Source: Vicinamibacteria bacterium
GTDB taxonomy: Bacteria > Acidobacteriota > Vicinamibacteria > Fen-336 > JAGNNV01
Direction: 5' to 3'
DNA length: 6,044 nucleotides
Assembly (NCBI GenBank): GCA_016650185.1
Contig: JAENWE010000030.1
Span: forward strand, 1-6,044
This document shows, piece by piece, positions 1 to 5,515 of this stretch. Under the pieces are notes generated by a model that was given only the letters and a program-made list of their open reading frames with translations, was not told where the DNA came from and did not search any database. Position numbers and translations under genes: made by a program. Position 1 is the first letter of the stretch, and every line of letters begins with the position of its first letter.

Positions 1-668
1 ATCGAGTCTTCCTCTTTTTGCATGAAGGCGCCGTCGCCGGTCTTGACGTCGAGGATGAGCCCGTCAATGCCTTCCGCGAGTTTCTTGCCCATGATCGAGG
101 CGACGATCAAGGGCAGCACGGGCACGGTCGCGGTGACGTCGCGCAAAGCATAGAGCTTCTTGTCGGCGGGAGCGATCTCCGCGGTTTGTCCGATGAAGGA
201 CAACTTGTGCGCTCGCAGGGTTTGGCGGAATTCGACCAGGCTCAAGCCCACGCGGAAGCCGGGAATCGACTCCAGCTTGTCGAGGGTGCCCCCGGTGTGG
301 CCAAGCGCGCGGCCCGAGATCATGGGAATGGTGACCCCGCAGGTGGCGGCGAGGGGAGCGAGGATGAGGCTCGTCTTGTCGCCCACCCCGCCGGTGGAGT
401 GCTTGTCCACCTTGGGGCCTTCGAGGTCGGAGAGGTCGAGGATCTCGCCCGATTGGAGCATGGCGCGGGTGAGGTCGGTGGTCTCGTCGTCCGACATGCC
501 GCGGAAGTGGACGGCCATGGCGAAGGCGGCGATCTGATAGTCGGGAACGTCGCCCTTGGTGTAGCCGGTGATCAAAAAGTCGATTTCGGCCCGGGTCAGG
601 GTCTGGCCGTCCCGTTTCCTTTCCAGGATGGCGGGAGCGCGCAGGGCCACGGCCGGGCCGGAAGTCAC
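1..668 (-). CDS. deoA: Thymidine / pyrimidine-nucleoside phosphorylase, N-terminal half (cut by window start)
   Basis: The enzyme splits thymidine, deoxyuridine or uridine with phosphate into free base and (deoxy)ribose-1-phosphate, in cytoplasmic pyrimidine salvage. The 222 visible residues are about half of the usual 430-440. Seen: the N-terminal helical domain (about 11-75, with RKRDG at 17-21 and TKGDVPDYQ at 37-45), the glycine-rich phosphate-binding stretch VDKHSTGGVGDKTS at 87-100, and the family signature SGRALGHTGGTLDKLE at 118-133. H90, R176, S191 and K195 align with E. coli DeoA His85, Arg171, Ser186 and Lys190, the pyrimidine-site residues. DVKTGDGAFM follows at 207-216. The N-terminal part resembles Bacillus Pdp more than DeoA, so it may accept uridine too. 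The GTG start at 668 overlaps the zinc-ribbon gene's stop as GTGA, which implies translational coupling. It extends only a few residues beyond typical starts. No damage is visible. The family call is very secure; thymidine versus broad pyrimidine specificity is not. Confidence 0.95.
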   Translation of the reverse strand, partial: MTSGPAVALRAPAILERKRDGQTLTRAEIDFLITGYTKGDVPDYQIAAFAMAVHFRGMSDDETTDLTRAMLQSGEILDLSDLEGPKVDKHSTGGVGDKTSLILAPLAATCGVTIPMISGRALGHTGGTLDKLESIPGFRVGLSLVEFRQTLRAHKLSFIGQTAEIAPADKKLYALRDVTATVPVLPLIVASIMGKKLAEGIDGLILDVKTGDGAFMQKEEDS

Positions 669-1006
669 TTCGCGTCGCCCCCGGCAGCCGTCTCCTTCTT
701 CTCGTTGATGCGACCGAGAGCGGCCCACAGATCGCGCTTGGGTTTGGGAGCGGGTGCGGGCGGCATGGCCGGCATCTGCGGCATATTCCGAAGCACCTGA
801 TCCATGAGGCTTCGCTTCGTTTCCTCTTTCTTGGCCGGTCGCTTCGGGATCCTGGCCTGCTTGTAGTCGTGGGTATTGAAGCAGGTACGGCACGTGGTCT
901 TGGCGATCTGCCCATTCACCACGCTCGCGATGTCGTGCGAGAGCAGGAGATGGCAGGACGTGCAGTAGTCGTCGTGGACTTCGCCGATTCGATACACAGT
1001 AGACAT
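665..1006 (-). CDS. Small two-CxxC zinc-ribbon protein with Pro/Met-rich tail, uncharacterised family
   Basis: This is a 113-residue protein of unknown function. Residues 1-57 form a compact zinc ribbon: C15-T-S-C18, then 20 residues, then C39-R-T-C42, with nearby H19, H24 and H46. The pattern DDYCTSCHLLLSH ... CRTCFNTHDYK matches my recollection of an uncharacterised zinc-ribbon family common in Myxococcota-like genomes; this is memory, not a search. Residues 58-66 are Lys-rich, 75-90 are Met/Pro/Ala-rich (MPQMPAMPPAPAPKPK) and probably disordered, and 91-105 could be a short helix. There is no signal peptide, so it is likely cytoplasmic. I chose the ATG at 1006 because the ribbon begins right after it. 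The frame stays open upstream to 1111 but that part is Arg-rich and family-unlike. An AAGGAG lies about 15 nt upstream of this ATG, too far for a classical ribosome site. The stop overlaps the phosphorylase start. The gene is probably real; its function is not known. Confidence 0.85.
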   Translation of the reverse strand: MSTVYRIGEVHDDYCTSCHLLLSHDIASVVNGQIAKTTCRTCFNTHDYKQARIPKRPAKKEETKRSLMDQVLRNMPQMPAMPPAPAPKPKRDLWAALGRINEKKETAAGGDAK

Positions 1007-1043
1007 AGGTCTTAAAGAACGCTCCTTGAAGCGGCAACGTGGA

Positions 1044-1079
1044 GGAGGGCGCAATCTCGCCCGTGCAGGGCGACCCTCC
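1044..1079 (-). other. Strong GC-rich stem-loop between membrane-protein and zinc-ribbon genes
   Basis: An inner perfect 6-bp stem (TCGCCC at 1057-1062 with GGGCGA at 1068-1073, 5-nt loop) stacks directly on an outer 6-bp stem (GGAGGG at 1044-1049 with CCCTCC at 1074-1079), leaving a 7-nt bulge at 1050-1056. On the minus strand it lies 36-72 nt after the membrane-protein stop and 37 nt before the zinc-ribbon ATG. No T-tract follows it on either strand, so it is not a classical intrinsic terminator. It could be a Rho-assisted terminator, a leader structure or an mRNA stability element. A second small inverted repeat (GCGAG/CTCGC, 1085-1096) sits beside it. In GC-rich DNA short stems arise by chance, though 12 paired bases in 36 nt is notable. 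Confidence 0.4.
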
Positions 1080-1115
1080 GACCTGCGAGGGCTCGCGAAA
1101 ACGCGGGGCAAGCCT

Positions 1116-2279
1116 TCAGGTCGCCTTCAGCCTAGCAAAGACCAGCGCCCAGACAAGCCCCAAGGCCAACATCAACCCGGTCACGATGAAATTCGCGGGC
1201 TGGTACAGGCTCGATCCGGAGAGGTCGTTCCAGCGGGTGAGGCCGAAGTGAACCATCTGCGCGCCCAGGCACACCGCGGCGACGCGGTGGAACGGATGGC
1301 GGTACGGCGTACGAATGACCGCGGTCAGGCTTCGCAGTCCCGCCGCACCGGCGGCGGCGACGGCAAGCCAGGCGTAAGCGAGAGGGCGCTCGGTGTTGTT
1401 TGAGATGATCAAGGTTGCGTAGGTGGCGAGAGTCAGGGTCACCAGGTCTAGGTTGTCCCGCAAGCGTCGGGCGACGGCCCGAATCTCGGCCAGGGCCAGC
1501 GGGACGAACACGCCCCAGGTGCCGAAGGTCAGGACATACCACTGGCTGTCGAAAAGTCGGCGGTACCGAAAGCCCATGCTGTCGACGATGCCGGACCACC
1601 AGTCGTCGGGGGCAATCGGGGTGATCACGGCATGCAGAGACAGCGAGACGGAGAAGAAGGCGGCGGCGATGGCGACGGTGCGGAGGAGGGCCTGCTTGAT
1701 GTCGTGCCGCGCGAGTGTTCGGAAGAAAGCGAACGGCAGAATCAGGACGAAACTTTCGCGGACAAAGCCCCCGGCGAAGGCGATCGGGATGGCGAGGCGC
1801 CAGGACGTGTCGACTTCGATGGCCAGGATCGCGGCGGCCACCAGCGCCATGCAAAGCGGGTCGGACATCCAGTACTGATATTCGAACCAGCGGACCGCTC
1901 CCTGGGTGAGTCCCATCAGAACGAGGACGAGCGCCGAAACCTCAGGCGTGAAACCACGAGCGCGCAAAAAGAGGAACGTGCAGGCGAGGAATGCGCCGAG
2001 CGAAATCTGGGTGAGCGCGTAGAACGCCTGGTTGACCGAGAGTCCCCACGCCATGAGCCCGCGCGCGAGGGTGGGCACGGCGACCCTAAACGCGTAGGGC
2101 GGATCCTCCGCTTCCTGGGGACTCATCGCCATGTGGATGTAGTGGCGGTGATCGGTCTCCATCACATCGCGTACCCGATGGACGACGCCGAGCTTCGACG
2201 CCACGTAGCCCGCGTTCGCGGCCACGATGAGCGCGGCCAGGGCGAGGGCCATCCGAACGTCGCGGTGTGTGAGTCTCAT
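1116..2279 (-). CDS. Polytopic integral membrane protein, GT-C glycosyltransferase-like (function unknown)
   Basis: This 387-residue protein is largely hydrophobic, with about 10-11 predicted membrane helices (roughly 10-28, 84-105, 112-128, 140-155, 161-181, 196-220, 250-268, 279-295, 300-316, 331-347, 361-383). The first extracytoplasmic loop holds D43 and the motif PPYAFRVAVP at 60-69. Later come YWMSDPL at 136-142 and R174-E175 before a hydrophobic helix. An acidic first loop, PYAFRV, DPL and a (K/R)E step recall GT-C-fold membrane glycosyltransferases that use polyprenyl-phosphate sugars, and related unassigned families. That resemblance is inference from pattern only. The substrate would be unknown, and the protein could equally be a membrane protein with no transferase activity. 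The ATG at 2279 has no recognisable Shine-Dalgarno sequence; an in-frame ATG ten codons on would keep the first helix. The coiled-coil gene ends 91 nt upstream and may be co-transcribed. No frameshift or truncation is visible. Confidence 0.88.
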   Translation of the reverse strand: MRLTHRDVRMALALAALIVAANAGYVASKLGVVHRVRDVMETDHRHYIHMAMSPQEAEDPPYAFRVAVPTLARGLMAWGLSVNQAFYALTQISLGAFLACTFLFLRARGFTPEVSALVLVLMGLTQGAVRWFEYQYWMSDPLCMALVAAAILAIEVDTSWRLAIPIAFAGGFVRESFVLILPFAFFRTLARHDIKQALLRTVAIAAAFFSVSLSLHAVITPIAPDDWWSGIVDSMGFRYRRLFDSQWYVLTFGTWGVFVPLALAEIRAVARRLRDNLDLVTLTLATYATLIISNNTERPLAYAWLAVAAAGAAGLRSLTAVIRTPYRHPFHRVAAVCLGAQMVHFGLTRWNDLSGSSLYQPANFIVTGLMLALGLVWALVFARLKAT

Positions 2280-2370
2280 GCGAGAGGGAGCTTATCGTCG
2301 CCGCGGAAGCCTGGCGGATGGCCGAAGCCTAGGGAGGCCAAAACCCCCACCCTATCCACTCCGTATCAAG

Positions 2371-2904
2371 TCAAAGGCGGTTGTGGCTCAGGTCCTCGTT
2401 CAGCTGCGTCATCTGCCCCTCCAGCTCGTTGTACTTGGTCCGCTCGGTTTCGAAATCCAGAGCGGCTTGCTCCTTCTTTGACTCCAGGTCTGCGAGTTCG
2501 GCCTCCTGCTGAGCGAGCTGTTCCCGGAGTAACTTCCTCTCTCGCTCGGCCTCTCGTCGACGGGTGGTGTCCACGGGCGCGTCCGAGTCCGGATCGGTGG
2601 AGAGAAAGGAGCGGATCTGGCCTATCTCCGAGGTCAGGGCGGAGATTCGCTGGGCATGCTGGTCGACCAGAGCCCTGGCGCGGGAAACCCTCTGATCCTG
2701 GAGGGTCATGCGTGAGACCAGCAGTTGAACCCGCGCTGCTGCCGACGCCTGCCTCTCCACCGCGGTGCGCAGGAGCCGCACCTCCCGAATGAGCTCGCGA
2801 ATGGCTTCGTCGGTCCAGATGTCTCTCGGCCGTTCCTGCGCGAGAGTGGAGACGCTGTCCAGCATCAAGACAAACGCCACGCCGATGATCGCGATCCTGT
2901 TCAT
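2371..2904 (-). CDS. Secreted (periplasmic) coiled-coil protein, function unknown
   Basis: This is a 177-residue protein of no family I recognise. A signal peptide is clear: N-terminal MNR, a hydrophobic core at 4-15, and a likely signal peptidase I site after STLA (A22/Q23). No cysteine sits there, so it is not a lipoprotein. The mature part is highly charged and helical, with two coiled-coil stretches (about 33-101 and 115-172) separated by a Pro/Asp-rich hinge (DPDSDAPVDTTR, 104-115). The second stretch is rich in E, Q, L and K with heptad-like spacing. It contains no catalytic motif and no cysteines. The start is well supported by GAGGAG five nt upstream of the ATG. It probably acts as an envelope scaffold or spacer, but that is inference from shape only. 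It is the first gene of the minus-strand block and diverges from uvrC over 81 nt. Confidence 0.88.
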   Translation of the reverse strand: MNRIAIIGVAFVLMLDSVSTLAQERPRDIWTDEAIRELIREVRLLRTAVERQASAAARVQLLVSRMTLQDQRVSRARALVDQHAQRISALTSEIGQIRSFLSTDPDSDAPVDTTRRREAERERKLLREQLAQQEAELADLESKKEQAALDFETERTKYNELEGQMTQLNEDLSHNRL

Positions 2905-2909
2905 GGTTT

Positions 2910-2915
2910 CTCCTC
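2910..2915 (-). promoter_or_regulatory. Ribosome binding site of the coiled-coil gene
   Basis: On the minus strand GAGGAG precedes the ATG at 2904 by five nt (AAACC). It is the only near-consensus, correctly spaced Shine-Dalgarno sequence in the window and it fixes this start. Confidence 0.85.
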
Positions 2916-2971
2916 AGCCGGGCTAGTCCCTCTGACGGGTTGATCCTCGCACACCGGTGCGTCGGCTCGGT

Positions 2972-2977
2972 TACGAT
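2972..2977 (+). promoter_or_regulatory. Candidate -10 element for uvrC (possible leaderless transcript)
   Basis: TACGAT matches TATAAT at four of six positions and ends eight nt before the uvrC ATG. uvrC has no Shine-Dalgarno sequence, so transcription starting at or next to the ATG, giving a leaderless mRNA, would fit. No good -35 lies 16-18 nt upstream; TTGATC at 2940-2945 is 26 nt away. A palindrome, CACCGGTG (2952-2959), lies in the same divergent intergenic region and could be an operator. All of this is weak sequence inference. Confidence 0.22.
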
Positions 2978-2985
2978 CCGGCGCG

Positions 2986-4803
2986 ATGTCCGATGTTCCT
3001 CTCCGCAAGCTCGACGACAAGCTCGAACAGCTCCCCGCCTCGCCCGGGGTCTACCTGTTCAAGAACGCCGAGGGGGGGGTCCTCTACGTGGGCAAGGCGC
3101 GGGTGCTCAAGAACCGCGTGCGGTCCTATTTCCAGGCGGGCCATGAGGGGACGTTCCACAAGGCCTCGATGGTGGCGGAGATCGCCGATCTCGATATCCT
3201 GGTCACGGACAGCGAAGGCGAGGCGCTGGCCCTTGAGAACAATCTCATTAAGCGCCACCAGCCGCCCTACAACGTTCTCCTGCGCGACGACAAGAACCAT
3301 CCGTATCTCAAACTCACGCTCAGCGAGGCGTATCCGCGGCTTCACATCGTCCGCAAGGTGGCGGAGGACAAGAGCGCCTATGGCGGGCCGTACATCCCCG
3401 CCCATCTCGGGCGCAAGACGGCGTCGCTCGTCCACCGTGTGTTCGGCGTGAGATCGTGCCGCGAGAAGCTGGACGGCCACCGGGGCCGCCCGTGTCTCCA
3501 GTATCAGATCCATCGCTGCCTGGCGCCTTGTGTGGCCACCCTTTGCTCCATCGACGAGTACCGGAAGTCGTGCGTGGAGGCGGCCAAGTTTCTCGAGGGA
3601 CGCACCGATGAAGTCCTGAAGGACCTGCGCGCCAGCATGATGAAGGCGGCCGAGGAAGAGCTTTTCGAACACGCGGCCACCGTGCGCGATTCCATCCAGG
3701 CCCTGGAACGCATGGACCTGCCCCAGAAGATCACCACTGCGGAGATCGACGAACGCGATATCTTCGGCATTCATTTCGAAGAAGGCCGCGCCTCGCTTCA
3801 GGTCTTCTGCGTCCGCGATGGCCGCGTTGCTTCGAGCGAGGGGTTTCTTCTGGATCGGGTCGGCGATGCCACTCGTATCCTCGAGGAGTCGGTCGCCCGC
3901 TTCTATGAAGGCGACCGCTACGTGCCTCGCGAAGTTCTCATCCCCGAGGCTTTCGAGGGCATGGACGCTCTCACCACCTGGCTCGCCGCGCGCCGCGGAA
4001 GCCAGGTCCGCTTCCGCGTGCCTCAGCGCGGCGAGAAGGTCCGCCTTCTCGAGCTCGTCACCGGCAATGCCAAACTCGCACACGACCTCGAGTGGCGTCA
4101 TCCCAAAAAGCGGTCTCGCGAGATTCTCATCTCGCTCATGGAGGCGCTTGGTTTGCCCGACGAGCCGCGGCGCATCGAGTGCTTCGACATCTCTAACCTC
4201 CAGGGGTCCGACATCGTGGCGTCCCTGGTCGTTTTCGAGATGGCCGCGCCCAAGAAGTCGGACTACCGCACGTTCAAGGTCAAGACGGTGGTGGGCGCGC
4301 CCGACGATTTCGCCTCTATGCGAGAGGTGGTGGGCCGCCGCTACCGAAGGCTCCTGGAGGAAGGATCAGACCTGCCGGATCTGGTTCTGATCGACGGCGG
4401 CCCGGGTCAGCTCAGCGCCGCCGCCGAGGCCCTCGACGAACTCGGCCTGGGCGAATTGCCTCTCGCGAGCCTGGCCAAGCGCGAAGAGATCCTCCACGTC
4501 CGTGGGCGCGAGGCGCCGGTGGCGCTTGACCACTCAGCCCCGGCCCTGCAGCTGATGCAGGCGGTGCGCGACGAGGCGCACCGTTTCGCGGTGACGTTCC
4601 ACCGAAAGCGCCGCGCCAAGAGGACCATCGCATCCGAACTCAACGCGATCAACGGCGTGGGCCCGAAGGCGCGGTCGAAACTTCTGCGTGCATTTGGCTC
4701 TCTCAAAGGGGTGAAGGCGGCGACCTTGGCCGAGCTGGCCGCAGTGGTGGGGCCTTCCCTGGCGGGCCGCATTGTCATTCATCAGAGGGCTGAGAAAGCC
4801 TGA
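2986..4803 (+). CDS. uvrC: UvrABC excinuclease subunit C (UvrC)
   Basis: UvrC makes the 3' and then 5' incisions around DNA lesions marked by UvrA-UvrB in nucleotide excision repair. At 605 residues it is full length (E. coli 610). Domains in order: the GIY-YIG nuclease for the 3' cut (about 16-95, with GVY at 21-23, YVG at 34-36, likely catalytic R44 and E84 in ENNLIK); four cysteines C158, C170, C178 and C182 spaced CX11CX7CX3C, as for the UvrC [4Fe-4S] cluster; the UVR motif for UvrB contact (about 205-240); the RNase H-like nuclease for the 5' cut (about 370-540, with acidic D401 in CFDISNLQG, D440/D441 in PDDFASM, D470 in LIDGGPGQ, and H532 in DEAHRFA); and a tandem helix-hairpin-helix DNA-binding end (about 548-602, NGVGPKARSKLL). 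The frame is blocked by TGA at 2941, and no other start fits the family N-terminus. The start lacks a Shine-Dalgarno sequence. An NfeD-like gene follows by 10 nt, probably in one operon. All key residues are present. Confidence 0.98.
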   Translation: MSDVPLRKLDDKLEQLPASPGVYLFKNAEGGVLYVGKARVLKNRVRSYFQAGHEGTFHKASMVAEIADLDILVTDSEGEALALENNLIKRHQPPYNVLLRDDKNHPYLKLTLSEAYPRLHIVRKVAEDKSAYGGPYIPAHLGRKTASLVHRVFGVRSCREKLDGHRGRPCLQYQIHRCLAPCVATLCSIDEYRKSCVEAAKFLEGRTDEVLKDLRASMMKAAEEELFEHAATVRDSIQALERMDLPQKITTAEIDERDIFGIHFEEGRASLQVFCVRDGRVASSEGFLLDRVGDATRILEESVARFYEGDRYVPREVLIPEAFEGMDALTTWLAARRGSQVRFRVPQRGEKVRLLELVTGNAKLAHDLEWRHPKKRSREILISLMEALGLPDEPRRIECFDISNLQGSDIVASLVVFEMAAPKKSDYRTFKVKTVVGAPDDFASMREVVGRRYRRLLEEGSDLPDLVLIDGGPGQLSAAAEALDELGLGELPLASLAKREEILHVRGREAPVALDHSAPALQLMQAVRDEAHRFAVTFHRKRRAKRTIASELNAINGVGPKARSKLLRAFGSLKGVKAATLAELAAVVGPSLAGRIVIHQRAEKA

Positions 4804-4813
4804 AGCGGGGCCC

Positions 4814-5173
4814 ATGACCGAACTGCACGCCATCAGCCCGGGCATCGTCACCGTTCTCGCGCTTTGGGTTCTCTGGCTGCTGCTCGATCCGGCCCTTCGT
4901 CCTGGAAACCTCTCCTGGACGCATCTGATTCTCTGGCTGCTGACCCCCCTCGGCATGTACCTGGGTCTGGCCAGCCATTCCTATCCCCCCGATCCGCCCG
5001 CCTCTCCGGTGGGCAAGGAAGGGACCATCGCGCAGCTCTCCCCTCTGGAGGTTGAAGTGTTCGGCTCCTTCTGGCCCGCCCGATGCAGACACGCGGAGGA
5101 CCTCCGTCTCGGCCAGCGCGTCAGGGTGGTGGAGCGACAGGGTCTGACCCTGGTGGTGGAGCGTCTTTCCTGA
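4814..5173 (+). CDS. Short NfeD-like membrane protein (two helices plus OB-fold domain)
   Basis: This is a 119-residue protein. Two hydrophobic helices (about 10-24 and 36-53) are joined by a short loop and followed by a soluble C-terminal domain (about 66-118). That domain runs GKEGTIAQLSPLEVEV, FWPARCRH, LRLGQRVRVVERQGLTLVVE, which is the classic NfeD C-terminal OB-fold pattern (GxxG, W-x-A, G-x-x-V-x-V-x-G-L-x-L-x-V). Full NfeD proteins also carry a serine-protease domain and more helices; this is the short stand-alone form. Such proteins usually work with stomatin/SPFH-type membrane proteins, none of which is in this window. The ATG at 4814 lies 10 nt after the uvrC stop, with only a weak GGGG before it, so translation may depend on uvrC. 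The same frame is open upstream inside uvrC to 4772, but that extension is only the overlap. The family call is from motif pattern and is fairly sure; the role is inferred. Confidence 0.85.
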   Translation: MTELHAISPGIVTVLALWVLWLLLDPALRPGNLSWTHLILWLLTPLGMYLGLASHSYPPDPPASPVGKEGTIAQLSPLEVEVFGSFWPARCRHAEDLRLGQRVRVVERQGLTLVVERLS

Positions 5174-5362
5174 GCCTGGTTGACACGTGAAGCCGTGGGC
5201 TCGCGGAAGTCGTTGAGCGCGTGGGGAAGAGACGGTGACGGTGGCACTCACCTCCCTGAGCCCTGTCTCGGCCAAGGCGTGGCCAGCCCGCCGGTCAAGC
5301 ACGCGAGGCAAAGTGAGCTGCCTCAATCTCGGCGCCGTGCGTCGCGAATGTCTTGCCCCATC

Positions 5363-5371
5363 TGGTAATAT
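5363..5371 (+). promoter_or_regulatory. Candidate extended -10 promoter for the lipoprotein gene
   Basis: TGGTAATAT has the TGn extension plus a hexamer with four of six matches to TATAAT, in the most AT-rich stretch of the gap. No -35 match lies 16-18 nt upstream, which extended -10 promoters can tolerate. If used, the lipoprotein gene would have a leader of about 135-140 nt. This is weak evidence, based on motif and local composition only. Confidence 0.3.
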
Positions 5372-5431
5372 TTCTGGCACCGAAGTATTTTGGACCACGC
5401 AGGGTTTGTTCTGCGGCTCCGACGCGCCGTC

Positions 5432-5466
5432 GTCCGCGGCAGCAGTCGGCGATCCCAAACGCGGAC
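5432..5466 (+). other. 7-bp stem hairpin in the lipoprotein gene leader
   Basis: GTCCGCG (5432-5438) pairs perfectly with CGCGGAC (5460-5466) around a 21-nt loop. A Shine-Dalgarno-like AGGAG starts four nt after it (5470-5474), but lies 41 nt before the annotated ATG at 5516. An in-frame TTG at 5492 would still be 17 nt from it. The hairpin may shape the leader mRNA or be chance in GC-rich DNA. Confidence 0.3.
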
Positions 5467-5515
5467 ATCAGGAGATCGGTCGAGCGATTGCTTGGCCGAA
5501 AATCGTCACAAGCGT

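Larger units (their letters stand above)
5174..5515 (+). other. 342-nt non-coding gap with inverted repeats
   Basis: No frame here looks like a gene: the open frames have no ribosome site, mixed composition and no domain pattern. It begins with TTGACA (5180-5185), a perfect -35 hexamer with no -10 at the right distance. Inverted repeats seen: GGCCA/TGGCC (5270-5284), GAGGCA/TGCCTC (5305-5324, 8-nt loop) enclosed by GCACG/CGTGC (5299-5340), CGCAG/CTGCG (5398-5415) and GTCCGCG/CGCGGAC (5432-5466). None is followed by a T-tract, so I cannot place an intrinsic terminator for the nfeD-like gene. An AT-rich patch at 5363-5391 stands out from the GC-rich surroundings. The gap most likely holds the end of the uvrC transcript and the promoter and leader of the lipoprotein gene. 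A small RNA at 5299-5340 is possible but unproven. Confidence 0.55.

Noticed and set aside
18..915. Long open frames on both strands over the phosphorylase and zinc-ribbon genes (plus 18-800, minus 64-915)
   Set aside because: They are out of frame with clear family-matching proteins, and are Arg/Gly-rich as expected of shadow frames in GC-rich DNA.
953..967. CTSCH in the small protein as a haem-c (CXXCH) site
   Set aside because: There is no signal peptide for export, and a second CxxC (CRTC) 20 residues later fits a zinc ribbon much better.
2318..2344. GAAGCCT direct repeats and GCCT/AGGC stem between the coiled-coil and membrane genes
   Set aside because: Only 4-7 bases long and without a T-tract in the direction of transcription; likely chance in GC-rich DNA.
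1632..2792. A 386-codon plus-strand open frame opposite the membrane and coiled-coil genes
   Set aside because: It crosses two real genes and their spacer, has low-complexity Arg/Glu/Gly/Pro composition, no domain and no ribosome site.
2971..4101. A 376-codon minus-strand open frame inside uvrC
   Set aside because: It is antisense to a complete UvrC with all its catalytic motifs; the frame is a by-product of codon bias.
5180..5208. Housekeeping promoter from the perfect TTGACA at 5180-5185
   Set aside because: No TATAAT-like hexamer lies 16-18 nt downstream; the sequence there is GC-rich.
5375..5391. Sigma-54 promoter starting at TGGCAC
   Set aside because: The -24 half matches but the -12 GC is replaced by TT at the required spacing.
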